64,000 nt of DNA from CAWDPQ01 sp963804245. GTDB taxonomy: Bacteria > Acidobacteriota > Vicinamibacteria > Vicinamibacterales > 2-12-FULL-66-21. The notes beneath the pieces are model-generated. The model searched no databases, was not told the origin of the DNA, and saw nothing but the letters and a program-made list of their open reading frames with translations. The stretch spans positions 124,001 through 188,000 of the forward strand of contig CAWDPQ010000017.1 of assembly GCA_963804245.1 (NCBI GenBank), in the 5' to 3' direction. Position 1 is the first letter of the stretch; every line of letters starts with the position of its first letter. Shown one piece after another: positions 7,812 through 16,708 of this stretch. A program made the position numbers and the translations under genes.

Positions 7812-10229
7812 ACACACTCCTTCGCGACTGCGCGCACCGCGGCCCGCAGCGCTCGCAACTCGAGCGGCGGCACCAGGACGGCCGCCGCTTCTTCCCGACC
7901 GAACTGTTCAATGGAGTCTTCGTGCGGAGTTGTGGACATGAGAATGAGCGGCACGCGCGGGACGTCCGCGTGACGTGCCGTCCGCCACTCCGCCAGTCCA
8001 CCGGCGAGCAGCGTCCGATCCAGCAGTACCGCCTGCAGGCCACCGAGCCTGTAGCGATCGAGCGCTTCTGAAACGGAGGTGGCGCCGACGGCGCGGTGCC
8101 CCCACCCGTTCAGGGCGGCTATCAGGAACTCGCGCTGGCCTTGATCGCCGTGCGCCACGAGGATGTCTTCGCCGAGCCCCCGGGAATCCTCGACGAGCGC
8201 TGGCAGCAGGACGGAGAACGTCGTGCCGACTTGAATCTTGCTCTCGACGGCAATGTGTCCGCCGTGATCGCGGATGATGCCGTAACAGATGCTCAGGCCG
8301 AGGCCGGTGCCCTCACCGACATCGCGTGTCGTGAAGAACGGATCGAAGATGCGGGAAAGGTTCGCCGCATCGATGCCATGACCGGTGTCCGACACCGAGA
8401 GCTCGACGGCGCTGGCGCTGCTGTCGAATCTCGCGCCGATGGTCAGTCGTCGAACGGAGCGGCCGCGCATCGCCTGCTCGGCGTTGAGCATCAAGTTGAG
8501 CAGCGCCTGCTGGATCTGGCCGCCGTCGGCAATCACACGCGGCAATGCCGGCTGGAAATCCGTGATGAGCTCAACGCCTGTCAAACGCAGCTCGTACGCA
8601 CGCAGCGCCACGACGCGCGTGCAGAGATCGACGATGTCCTGCGCCGCACGGGCCGCGGTCTGCCGTCGCGCAAACGCCAGCAGGTTACGAACGATGCGTG
8701 CCGCACGCTCGGACTCTTCCGCGATTCGCCGCAGGTCGCGCCCGAGCTCCTCGTTCGTCCTGATGTCGATCGCCTCGGGCCGATCGCGCATCTCTTCTTC
8801 GAGCAGCTGCGCGTAACCGATCACGCTGGTCAGCGGGTTGTTCAACTCGTGCGCGACACCGGCCACGAGCTGACCGATCGCGGAGAGCTTCTCCGCCTGA
8901 AGGAGCTGCGCCTGCGTGGACTTGAGCTGTTCCACCGTCGCGATGAGCTGGGCGTTGGTGACCGCCAGCTCCTCGCTCATTTGCCGCATGCGCCGCGCGC
9001 TGCGACTCTCCTCGGTCACGTTCTTCGCGACCTGGACGACGGACGGTCCTTCCGGACCGGTGAGCATGGGGAACGTCGTCACGCTGAAAATCTGCCCGTC
9101 CGGCAGCGTGATTTCTTCGCGACAGTCGTTCTGCGCGAGCGCGCGCCCGACGCGCGCAAGTGGGACATCCGCCGCCGCAGAATCCGACGGTCCGACAGCT
9201 GGCCGGCCGCAGTGCCGTCACCGGCCGACCGAGATGCGCGGCCAGGGCGCTGTTGCCTCTGACGAGATCGCCGCGGCTGTTGAATACGGCGATCGGATCG
9301 TTGATGGAGTCGAACGTGCGCTCCCATTCGCGCTTGCCGCGGCGGACGAAATCGTGCAACCGCGCGTTCTGGATGGCGACGACGATCTGCCCGACGACAA
9401 TGGCCAGCAGTCGTTCGTCAGCAACTTGGAAACGGCTGGGGATCGTCGAGCCAAGCGTGAGCGTGCCGAGCAGCTCGTCACCCGCGAACATCGGCAGGCT
9501 CACGCAGCTCCGCACCGGAAGCCTGGCCGCCGCCTCGGCCGGGAGACACGCCGCAATGTCCTCGATCACGACCGGCTTGCGCGTGGCGATGACCTGTTCG
9601 CTGGGACGAGGCAGGACCGCGCCGAAGTCGGTCCAGACCGAGGACATCGATTCCGGACCGACGATCGCCCGCAGCTCGTACTCTCCGGTCAGCTCGTCGA
9701 GCAGACGGATGGAGCCACCCGCCGCTTCGAGCGCCGGCACCAGCCGCTGCAGCGCGCCAGTGAGCACGTCCTCGAGCTCGAGCGAACGGCTGATACCGTC
9801 GGCGATCTCGTTGATGGTCTGCAGCTCCCACACGAGCCGACGGTTCTGAAGGTTCATACGCCGACGCTCGAGTGCACGCTCGACCGTCGCCAACAGCCGA
9901 TCGATGTCGAACGGCTTCTCGACGAAGGCAAATGCCGGCATGTCGCAGGAGGTGAACGTTCCGGCCAGCGATGTGGTCCCCGACACGACGACGATCTCCG
10001 AATCCGGCGTCAGCTTCTTGATCCGCGGCAGCAGCTCGAGGCCGGACTCGCCGCCGAGCGCCACGTTCACGACAGCCACATCGGGCAGACAGCGCTCGAC
10101 CGCTTCGATCGCTTGCGTGAGCGTGGAGGCCACCACGGGGCGATAACCGCGCGCGCGCGCAGTCGTCGCCAGCAAATCAGACAGATCGCTGTCGTCCTCG
10201 ACGATGAGCACTTTGCCTGAGGAGTCCAT
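7808..10229 (-). CDS. Hybrid sensor histidine kinase (REC-GAF-PAS-HisKA-HATPase-pseudoreceiver), one-base frameshift
   Basis: Cytosolic signalling kinase of about 806 aa once one extra base near 9145-9165 is removed. Order: N-terminal receiver (residues 5-120; the phosphoacceptor position reads VVNVAL, so its Asp looks replaced), GAF (about 150-310), PAS (about 320-440, with a Cys-rich CGGGCPTC patch), HisKA with the phosphoacceptor His in GVAHELNNPLTS, HATPase_c (N-box NLMLNAEQAM, G1 DTGHGID, G2 GTGLGLS), and a C-terminal receiver-like domain. That last domain keeps an Asp (LLDRTL) but has lost the acidic pair and the conserved Lys (VPPLE where KP is expected), so it is a pseudoreceiver. No membrane segment: input is cytoplasmic. 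It overlaps the downstream NtrC-type regulator by ATGA, indicating a cognate pair. Confidence 0.85.
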
Positions 10230-10410
10230 GTTTTGAACCGCGGTCGAACTGCGGGGACAGAATCACCTCGCAAGAGGCGGGCCGTAACCGCGCACTGCGG
10301 AATGCGCGAGATTGCGTGGGAATTCGCGTCAGTACGGGCGTCGCTTCGATTGCCGGGTGAGGAGGCGTTTCACGGATGAAACGGACCGCGTTGCGGATAT
10401 GAAACGGGTC

Positions 10411-10560
10411 TCAACTCCCAACTCCCAACTGCCAACTCCCAAAAGTGAGTGCTTTGACCGTCGGTGTGAAAGCTGTGGGAACCGGAGAAGGAGGTCGATT
10501 TCCCTCGAATGATTCGAAGTCCTCCCGATTTGGGGGTTGGGAATTGGTAGTTGGAGGTTG
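10411..10560. terminator. Inverted pair of CAACTCCC (8-bp period) repeats, likely terminator
   Basis: Left arm at about 10412-10443 is CAACTCCC repeated about four times; right arm at 10529-10560 is its degenerate reverse complement (26 of 32 positions pair by eye). The right arm abuts the stop codon of the regulator at 10561, so the minus-strand transcript would fold a long stem right after its coding end. The 330-base space between 10230 and 10560 holds no gene. Related arrays occur at several other gene ends in this window. Confidence 0.5.
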
Positions 10561-11907
10561 CTAGGTCTTCTCGCCGATCCCGTGCTTCTTCATGAGCCGC
10601 CACATCGTCGTCCGGCTCACTTGAAGCTCGCGTGCGGCCGAGGAGATCTCGCCGTGGTGCCGCGCCAGCGTGGCGACGATCATCTCTCGCTCGGCACGCT
10701 CGCGGGCGGCGGTGACCGTCCCTTCCGAGACCGGCGGCGCCGGAGGTCGGGCCAGCACTTCTTCGGACAAGTCGCCGAGCTCGAGCACCGGTCCCTGCGC
10801 GATAGCAACCGCGCGCTGAACGATGTGCTGCAGCTGACGCACGTTGCCCGGATAGTCGTACGCCAGCAGCGCCTCCCAGACCGCCGGTGAGCAGTCGGTC
10901 ACTCCAGCAGGCCCATACTGCGCGAGAAAATGTTCGATGAGCAGACGGATGTCCCCTTCGCGCTCGCGCAGCGGCGGCAGATGCACGCGATGGACGTTCA
11001 GGCGGTAGAAGAGGTCGGTGCGAAAATCGCCTGCGTCGACGGCTTGTTTCAGATCGACGTTCGTGGCGGCCACGAAGCGGACGTCGACTACCCGATTCTC
11101 GTTTTCACCGATGCGCCGTACCTCGCCGGCTTCGAGCGTTCGCAGCAGCTTCGCTTGAAGCGCTTTCGGCATCGTACCGATTTCATCGAGAAACAACGTG
11201 CCACCGGACGCGTGTTCGATGAGCCCGGCGCGCGCGCCTGCGGCTCCGGTGAAAGCCCCACGCGCGTGGCCGAAGAGCTCGTTCTCCAGCAACGACTCGG
11301 TGAGCGCCGCGCAGTTGAGGGCCACGAATGGCCGTGACGCCCGACTGCTGGCGGTATGAATCGCGCGTGCGGCCAGCTCCTTACCGGTACCGGTCTCGCC
11401 GGTAATGAGGACCGTGCCGCCGGCGGTGGCCGCCCGGGAGATCAGATCCTTGGCCCGACGCATCACCGCGCTTCGACCGACGAGCGAATCGAGCGATCCG
11501 GTCGGTTGAATCTGGCGCTGTAGCAACTCGACCTGGCGCGCGAGCTGCCGGCGATCCGCAGCCGCCCGCACCCGCATCAGCAGCTCGTCGCGGAAAAACG
11601 GTTTCTGCACGAAATCAACCGCGCCGAGCTTCATCGCCTCGACAGCCGAGTCCACCGTGCCGAACCCGGTCATGATGATGAAGGCCGCGTCCACGCGCAC
11701 GTCCCGAAGCTTCTTCAGCACGTCGAGACCGGATATCCCCGGCATCCGCAGGTCCGAGAGAATGACGTCGAACACACCCCCGCGCGCGATGTCGAATCCT
11801 TCTTCTCCCGTCGCCGCGGACAGCACGGTATAGCCCGCGGTTTTCAGCATCCGCTCCATGCTCTCGCGGACGCCGAGATCGTCATCGATGACCAGAATGC
11901 GCGACAT
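10561..11907 (-). CDS. NtrC-family sigma54-dependent response regulator (REC-AAA+-HTH)
   Basis: Intact 448-aa activator. Receiver (residues 1-120: IDDD acid pair, phosphoacceptor in LSDLRMPG, Lys in VQKPF), AAA+ domain with Walker A GETGTGKE, an intact GAFTGA sigma54-contact loop, Walker B GGTLFLDEIG, arginine-finger region LFYRLNVHRVHLPPLRER, and a Fis-type helix-turn-helix at the end (ISSAARELQVSRTTMWRLM). The start at 11907 (MSRILVIDDD) is chosen because the domain begins there; the reading frame extends 43 codons further into the promoter region of the divergent gene. Upstream is divergent to the SpoIID gene. Its kinase is not obvious; the hybrid kinase downstream is separated from it by a terminator-like repeat. 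Confidence 0.9.
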   Translation of the reverse strand: MSRILVIDDDLGVRESMERMLKTAGYTVLSAATGEEGFDIARGGVFDVILSDLRMPGISGLDVLKKLRDVRVDAAFIIMTGFGTVDSAVEAMKLGAVDFVQKPFFRDELLMRVRAAADRRQLARQVELLQRQIQPTGSLDSLVGRSAVMRRAKDLISRAATAGGTVLITGETGTGKELAARAIHTASSRASRPFVALNCAALTESLLENELFGHARGAFTGAAGARAGLIEHASGGTLFLDEIGTMPKALQAKLLRTLEAGEVRRIGENENRVVDVRFVAATNVDLKQAVDAGDFRTDLFYRLNVHRVHLPPLREREGDIRLLIEHFLAQYGPAGVTDCSPAVWEALLAYDYPGNVRQLQHIVQRAVAIAQGPVLELGDLSEEVLARPPAPPVSEGTVTAARERAEREMIVATLARHHGEISSAARELQVSRTTMWRLMKKHGIGEKT

Positions 11908-11994
11908 GTAGGATGAGAGACCGTGAAACCAAGGGATTTCCGTGGGGCCGCATCGCCGAAAAGTCGGGCTAAGTGTACAACCGTTCGACGCCGA

Positions 11995-12000
11995 TATATC
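11995..12000 (+). promoter_or_regulatory. Putative -10 element (TATATC) of the SpoIID-like gene
   Basis: TATATC lies 4 bases before the GTG at 12005, which has no ribosome site. The expected transcription start would coincide with the start codon, so the message may be leaderless. Weak single-hexamer evidence. Confidence 0.3.
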
Positions 12001-12004
12001 CAGA

Positions 12005-12931
12005 GTGCGGCTCCTAGCCTCGATCGTGCTCGGCACGGCCCTCGTGAACCTGGCATGTGCCGCCCCACACGCGATGCGTCATCGCGGGGGACCAGCGCAT
12101 GGCCGAGTTCGCGTGCAGCTCAACAAGCAGATCGTGTCCGTCCCAATGGACGATTACGTCCGCGTGGTCATCCTCTCGGAGTTCTCGCCCGGACCCGCAG
12201 AGCCCGTCGCCGTCGAGAGGATGCTCGAACTGCAGGCGGTGGTCAGTCGCACCTATGCACTCTTCCCCAGACATCGCGGCCAGGGCTTCGACTTCTGCGC
12301 CTCGACCCATTGTCAGCTGTACGATCCATCCGGTACGAAGACCGCGCGCTGGGCGGCCGCGGCCGCACGTGCGGCTCGCAACACCTCTGGCGTTGTGCTC
12401 TGGTTCGACCGCAGGCCGGCGCGCATCGCGTTCCACGCCGACTGCGGCGGACGAACGAGCGCCGCTCGCGACGTCTGGAACGGGCTTGAACCGTCCTATC
12501 TGACCGCCCTCGACGACGGCGGTCCCGCCGCTGTCGCGCACCGCAAGTGGCGTTTCGCCCCACCGCGGCCGGCGCTTCTCGCCGCACTCAACGCCGACGC
12601 GCGCACGCGCGTGGGTGGACGTCTCGATCGAATAGACGTGCTGAAACGCGACGACGGCGGCAGAGTACAGCTCGTGTCGCTGAAGGGAGAACGGGCGCCC
12701 CTCGTACGCGGCGAAGACCTGCGCGCCGTGCTCACGCGCGCCTTCGGGTTCCGTGCCCTCGGGAGTACGCGATTCGATGTCGCGCCGCTCAAGGGTACTT
12801 TCGAATTCAACGGCCGCGGCTTGGGCCACGGCGTCGGTCTCTGCCAGGTCGGCGCCTTCGCCCGGATCGCCGCTGGCGCCAGCCCGGCTGACGTGCTCGC
12901 TCATTACTTCCCCGGCACTTCCGCACACTGA
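12005..12931 (+). CDS. SpoIID/LytB-domain protein (putative lytic transglycosylase-like)
   Basis: Secreted protein of 308 aa with an N-terminal signal sequence (VRLLASIVLGTALV, then ACAAP) and a SpoIID domain from about residue 50 to the end. Recognisable pieces are MDDYVRVVILSEF with the Glu that is catalytic in SpoIID, ELQAVVSRTYAL, a CxxxxCQLYD-like turn, the Cys-containing FHADCGGRTSA, and GRGLGHGVGLCQVGA near the C-terminus. SpoIID enzymes cleave denuded glycan strands; in non-sporulating bacteria LytB-type relatives act in wall remodelling. The GTG start at 12005 is preferred since the signal peptide begins there. It is divergent from the NtrC-type regulator, so they may share control (inference). 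Confidence 0.85.
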   Translation: MRLLASIVLGTALVNLACAAPHAMRHRGGPAHGRVRVQLNKQIVSVPMDDYVRVVILSEFSPGPAEPVAVERMLELQAVVSRTYALFPRHRGQGFDFCASTHCQLYDPSGTKTARWAAAAARAARNTSGVVLWFDRRPARIAFHADCGGRTSAARDVWNGLEPSYLTALDDGGPAAVAHRKWRFAPPRPALLAALNADARTRVGGRLDRIDVLKRDDGGRVQLVSLKGERAPLVRGEDLRAVLTRAFGFRALGSTRFDVAPLKGTFEFNGRGLGHGVGLCQVGAFARIAAGASPADVLAHYFPGTSAH

Positions 12932-12935
12932 TCGC

Positions 12936-12990
12936 GCTTCTAGCGCCAAGCTCCTAACTCCTGGATTTCTAGCTCCCAGCTCTCCGCTCA
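12936..12990. repeat. AGCTCC(C/T)-type 7-8 bp degenerate repeat
   Basis: About five imperfect units of the AGCTCCCAGCT / AAGCTCCTAACTCC kind fill the space just after the SpoIID stop and run up to the next promoter. Same family as arrays at 28.97 and 38.34 kb. Confidence 0.45.
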
Positions 12991-12992
12991 CT

Positions 12993-12998
12993 TATAAT
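12993..12998 (+). promoter_or_regulatory. Putative -10 element (TATAAT) of the ECF sigma operon
   Basis: A perfect TATAAT about 95 bases before the sigma factor ATG, in the only gap of the region. The -35 area is occupied by the AGCTCC repeat and shows no TTGACA. The leader between 13000 and 13090 is GC-rich and could fold, but I recognise no riboswitch. Confidence 0.4.
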
Positions 12999-13092
12999 GT
13001 TGGCGGCCCGCCGATAAACGGTTGCAGAAGCTGGATTAACGGCCATCGCGGCACGACTGCGGTAAACGTTCGGGGCGACGGGGCGTAATTAC

Positions 13093-13731
13093 ATGACAGG
13101 AGCGCAGGCGGCGGGTGTACCCGGCCGCGAAGTGGATAGCGCGGCGGCGTCCGCAGTAAAGGCGCTACGCGCCGACGGACGCCACGCCGAAGCCCGCGAG
13201 CGCTTCGCTGAAGTCGTCGCCCGACACCAGCGCCGCGCCGGCCGCATCGCTTATCACTACCTGCGGGATGCCGCAGAAGCAGACGAGGCTGTGCAGGACG
13301 CCTTCATCAAGGCGTATACGCACCTCGACTCCTTCCGCGAGGAGCTCCCGTTCGAGGTCTGGTTCACCAGGATCCTGGTCAATGGTTGCCTGGACCGGAT
13401 CAAGGCGCGAACGCGACGCGAGCGCTGGATCGTGTCGATGCCCGAGAGCACCGGCACCGAGCGCGATCTCGCCGAGCGGATGCCGGGTCACGGACCGTCA
13501 CCTGAGGACCAGCTGCTGGCGAAGGAACGGCGGGAACGTCTCGCAGTCGCGTTGGCCGAATTGCCCGAACGGCAGCGTTCGGTGTTCATGTTGAGCCACT
13601 ACGAGGGGTGTACATCGCGGGAAGTGAGCGCCATCACCGGGCTGAACGAATCAACCGTGCGGGTCCACTTGTTTCGCGCGATCAGGAAGTTGCGGGCGTT
13701 GTTGGCAGAGGGAGATGGTGTCAATGCTTAA
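13093..13731 (+). CDS. ECF-type RNA polymerase sigma factor
   Basis: 212-aa sigma70-family factor. Region 2 lies at about residues 40-105 (YHYLRDAAEADEAVQDAFIKAY and FEVWFTRILVNGCLDRIKAR, the core-binding and -10 parts) and region 4 at about 150-205 (LAELPERQRSVFMLSHYEG, then an HTH with SREVSAITGLNESTVRVHL). It lacks regions 1.1 and 3, as ECF factors do. The stop overlaps the start of the next gene, which encodes a zinc-finger membrane protein, so this is a sigma/anti-sigma pair. The stimulus is unknown; ispH follows directly. Confidence 0.92.
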   Translation: MTGAQAAGVPGREVDSAAASAVKALRADGRHAEARERFAEVVARHQRRAGRIAYHYLRDAAEADEAVQDAFIKAYTHLDSFREELPFEVWFTRILVNGCLDRIKARTRRERWIVSMPESTGTERDLAERMPGHGPSPEDQLLAKERRERLAVALAELPERQRSVFMLSHYEGCTSREVSAITGLNESTVRVHLFRAIRKLRALLAEGDGVNA

Positions 13732-14344
13732 GCGGCTTGGCCTCAACCGACACGTGAGCGAAGCCGACCTCACCGCTTTGTGGGCCGATGTCCGGCTGGG
13801 CATTTCCGCGCAAACCGCCGCAGCGGCGCACGTGCGCGACTGCGCCGCCTGCCGATCCCGGTTGACGGCGCTCTCGACCTGGCTCGACGGACTTCGTACC
13901 GACGCGCGCCAGGAAGCGGACGAAGCGTTCACGCGCGAGCGCCTCACGATGCAGCACGGACAGATCATGCGCCGGCTCGAAGCGATGGAGCGTCCGGCCC
14001 GCGTGCTCGCTTTTCCCCGTTTCGCGAACGCGATTTCCGTTCGCCACGTCGGCCGCCAGCATTGGATTGCCTCGGCTGCCGCCGCCGGTCTCATCGTCGG
14101 CATCGGCCTTGGACAGACGTTGAACTTCCAGCGGACGAGCGTTCCCGATCGGTTCAGCACCGCGCCGCAAATCGTCCGAACGGGGGTCGGGCAGGATGGC
14201 CTCGTGATACAACCAATCAACGCTGTATCAGACGAGCTGTTCCTCTACGATGAGGAACCGGCGCTCGGTCTGGAGCATATTCCCGAGTCCTTGCGTTCGC
14301 TGCACGAGATCACCCCAAGCGCACGTGACTACAGCCCCAGGTAG
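13715..14344 (+). CDS. Zinc-finger (ZAS-type) membrane anti-sigma factor
   Basis: About 209 aa. The N-terminal cytosolic domain carries an HxxxCxxC signature (HVRDCAAC, near residue 39) typical of zinc-binding anti-sigma domains. A single TM helix follows at about residues 117-135 (HWIASAAAAGLIVGIGLG), then a periplasmic tail of about 70 residues, so a signal outside the inner membrane could release the sigma factor. Start choices are ATG 13715, GTG 13718 or ATG 13724, all overlapping the sigma gene; a GAGGGAG ribosome site lies at about 13705-13713. The assignment rests on the motif, topology and overlap with the sigma gene. Confidence 0.8.
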   Translation: MVSMLKRLGLNRHVSEADLTALWADVRLGISAQTAAAAHVRDCAACRSRLTALSTWLDGLRTDARQEADEAFTRERLTMQHGQIMRRLEAMERPARVLAFPRFANAISVRHVGRQHWIASAAAAGLIVGIGLGQTLNFQRTSVPDRFSTAPQIVRTGVGQDGLVIQPINAVSDELFLYDEEPALGLEHIPESLRSLHEITPSARDYSPR

Positions 14345-14347
14345 GTA

Positions 14348-15574
14348 GTGGCCGCGACTCAGCCTCTAATTTTCCGCAAGGGCCTCGACATGAAGGAGGC
14401 GGTCGCTGGCGAGCTGGCCGCAGCCTACGACAGCGCCGTCGTGGACGAAGTCCGCGCCAACGACTTCACCTTCAGCTCCGGCCGCCTGACCATCCATCTC
14501 GCCCGGGAATTTGGTTTCTGTTATGGCGTCGATCGCGCCGTGGACTATGCCTACCAGGCGCGACGCCGTTTTCCCGGCCGGAACGTGTTCCTGACCGGAG
14601 AAATCATCCACAACCCTCATGTGAACGATCGGCTCCGCGAGGCCGGTATCCGCTTCCTCACGGATCCACTCGAGCGAAGTCACGCCCTCGGAACCGACGA
14701 CGTGGTGATCCTCCCTGCTTTCGGTGTCACCGTTGGCGAGATGGCGCAGCTGACCAACCAGGGCTGCACCCTCGTGGACACCACCTGCGGCTCCGTCCTC
14801 AACGTATGGAAGAACGTCGTCCGATACGCCCAGGAGGGCTATACCGCCATCATTCACGGAAAGGTCAAGCACGAGGAGACGCGGGCGACCGCATCTCAGG
14901 CGCTGAAGTATCCCGAAGGGCGCTATTTGGTCGTTCTGGATCGCGAAGAAGCCGCCGCCGTGTGTGACTACATCCGGTACGGTAACAATCGTGACGAGTT
15001 TCTCGCCCGGTTCGCCGGGTCGGCCTCGCCTGGATTCGATCCGGATCGGCATCTCGAGCGCGTCGGCTGTGCGAATCAGACAACGATGCTGATGTCCGAG
15101 TCGCTCGAAATCGGCGAGATGTTCGGCAAGGCGATGCTCGACCGATACGGTTCAGAAGCTCTCGCCCATCATTTCCGCACATTCGACACGATCTGCAGCG
15201 CCACGCAGGAAAGACAGGACGCGGTCATCGCGCTCCTCACGGTTCAACCCGTGGATTTGATGATCGTCATCGGCGGTTACAACAGCAGCAACACCTGTAA
15301 CCTGGCGCGCATCTGTGCCGACCACGTCCGTACTCTGCACATCGCCGACCCCGGATGCCTGATCTCGCGCGACGAGATCCGCTTCCGGCCGGTCGGGCCG
15401 CCGTCGACAACAGCAGGACTCGAGGAAATTGGCCGCGAGTGGCTCCCGATGACCGGATCGCTGGTGGTCGGTCTGACCGCAGGCGCCTCGACGCCGAACA
15501 ACATCGTGGGCCAGGTGATTCGGCGATTGGACGAGTTCTGCAACAATCCCGAGGTGACGTCGCCGACCGCCTGA
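14348..15574 (+). CDS. ispH: 4-hydroxy-3-methylbut-2-enyl diphosphate reductase (long IspH/LytB type)
   Basis: Last enzyme of the MEP isoprenoid pathway: an iron-sulfur enzyme reducing HMBPP to IPP and DMAPP. Three cluster cysteines are visible: in REFGFCYGVDRAVD (near residue 58), in LVDTTCGSVLNVW (near 146) and in GGYNSSNTCNLARIC (near 318). The catalytic Glu is expected near TAGASTPNN at the C-terminus. At 408 aa it is about 90 residues longer than the E. coli form and resembles the plant/cyanobacterial version in its N-terminal extension and the YGNNRDEFL insertion. The GTG start at 14348 lies 3 bases after the anti-sigma stop, so it is in the sigma operon. This places an essential isoprenoid enzyme under possible control of an ECF factor. 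Confidence 0.93.
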   Translation: MAATQPLIFRKGLDMKEAVAGELAAAYDSAVVDEVRANDFTFSSGRLTIHLAREFGFCYGVDRAVDYAYQARRRFPGRNVFLTGEIIHNPHVNDRLREAGIRFLTDPLERSHALGTDDVVILPAFGVTVGEMAQLTNQGCTLVDTTCGSVLNVWKNVVRYAQEGYTAIIHGKVKHEETRATASQALKYPEGRYLVVLDREEAAAVCDYIRYGNNRDEFLARFAGSASPGFDPDRHLERVGCANQTTMLMSESLEIGEMFGKAMLDRYGSEALAHHFRTFDTICSATQERQDAVIALLTVQPVDLMIVIGGYNSSNTCNLARICADHVRTLHIADPGCLISRDEIRFRPVGPPSTTAGLEEIGREWLPMTGSLVVGLTAGASTPNNIVGQVIRRLDEFCNNPEVTSPTA

Positions 15575-15590
15575 CGTGGGGATACGACGG

Positions 15591-15875
15591 CTAGCGCTCG
15601 AGCTGCGACAGCTCGGGAATCGTGGCTTCAGTCAGCGAAATCTTGACCTTGCGGCCGCGCTGCCGGGCGAGAAACCGGTGCAGATCGGTACCCGGTTTCA
15701 CCATGAGAGTCAGGCCGTCCCCCAAAGTGAAGTAACCCTCCTGCATCTCGTGGTCCGCTGAGCTGACCTGGACGGTGACGGTGGTTTCGTTCCGTTCCGA
15801 CGCACGGCCGATGATGAGACCGATGAAAATGATTGCCACGGTTACGCATACGGTCACTGCTCGACGGACGGTCAT
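15591..15875 (-). CDS. Small membrane-anchored hypothetical protein, 94 aa
   Basis: Unknown. It has an N-terminal membrane helix (residues about 6-25, VTVCVTVAIIFIGLIIG) followed by a short extracytoplasmic domain that looks all-beta (VTVQVSSAD, YFTLGDGLTLMVKPGTD) and a basic patch (RQRGRKVKISL). Start at 15875 is supported by GAGGG 7-8 bases upstream. It is convergent with ispH (16 bases apart) and divergent from the Spy-like gene. No family recognised. Confidence 0.6.
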   Translation of the reverse strand: MTVRRAVTVCVTVAIIFIGLIIGRASERNETTVTVQVSSADHEMQEGYFTLGDGLTLMVKPGTDLHRFLARQRGRKVKISLTEATIPELSQLER

Positions 15876-16124
15876 CGTGTCACCCTCGTTCCGCGGATTG
15901 CCTCCCGTCCCAGGTTCGGTCCGGAGGGCCCGGCATGGTGGCGTTGTGCAAGTCAACTGCCAGACGCGGATCTCCAGCCTGCAGAGCCGGTTAAAGTGCA
16001 CCGGGACTACGGGGAGGCTCGGGCGAAGGGTAAACACCGTGGACGCACCCGTCGTATAACCTTAGCAATAGCCACCAACCGGCTTCCGGCATCACCCGGA
16101 AGCTGTCTCAGCATTAAAGATGTC

Positions 16125-16664
16125 ATGGCAAGACTGACCGCATGTATCCTTGCGCTCTTCGCCGCGTTGACGGTATGGCCGCCTTCCGCGTTCGCGTGCA
16201 CGCCAGAGTCGCCAGCCAGCGAGGGCGATCGACGGCACGATCGTCAGCAGGTCGGACAACAGGCCAGCGCTGACAAGTCGCGAGACAATCGGGAACCGCG
16301 CGACCGTTGGAAGTGGTGGCTGTATGACCGCGCCGAGTTGGGCATCACCGACAAGCAATCCGTCGAAATCGACAAGATCTTCGAGTCGACGATGCCCCAG
16401 CAGAGGGTCAAGCGTGAAGAACTGGAGCGCATGGAGGCGGTTCTCGCAACGTTGACAACGGAGAACAAGGCCGACGTCACGACCGTTGCACAGCAAGCCG
16501 AGAAAGTCGAAAGCCTGCGCGCCGAAATGGGAAAAACGCGAACGGTAATGCTGTACCGGATGAACTTGCTGCTCAGCCCCGAGCAACGGGTCAAGGTCAA
16601 GGCGCTCATCGACAAGCGTAATGCTGAGCGCGGTAAGAACTCCGACTCGTCCAGACGGCGCTGA
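16125..16664 (+). CDS. Spy/CpxP-like periplasmic protein
   Basis: 179-aa exported protein: signal peptide MARLTACILALFAALTV...SAFA with a Cys right after it, a charged linker, then an all-helical domain (residues about 65-170) with the LTxxQ-like motif LLSPEQRVKVKAL near the end. Spy and CpxP proteins are periplasmic ATP-independent chaperones or stress sensors; related CnrX/ZraP proteins sense metals. The helical repeat pattern (VEIDKIFESTMPQQRVKREEL, then MEAVLATLTTENK) fits that fold. It directly precedes a TolC-AcrAB-MacAB cluster in the same direction, and the MacA-like protein further down contains a similar SPEERQ/TPEQRERF helix, suggesting a shared envelope-stress or export role. A TATAAC at about 16054 may be its -10. 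Confidence 0.7.
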   Translation: MARLTACILALFAALTVWPPSAFACTPESPASEGDRRHDRQQVGQQASADKSRDNREPRDRWKWWLYDRAELGITDKQSVEIDKIFESTMPQQRVKREELERMEAVLATLTTENKADVTTVAQQAEKVESLRAEMGKTRTVMLYRMNLLLSPEQRVKVKALIDKRNAERGKNSDSSRRR

Positions 16665-16708
16665 CCGGTCTGCTTTCATCTTTCGCAAATGCCTAACGGA
16701 GGAATCCT

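Noticed and set aside
13000..13090. Possible riboswitch in the leader of the ECF sigma gene
   Set aside because: GC-rich and foldable, but it matches no riboswitch core that I know.
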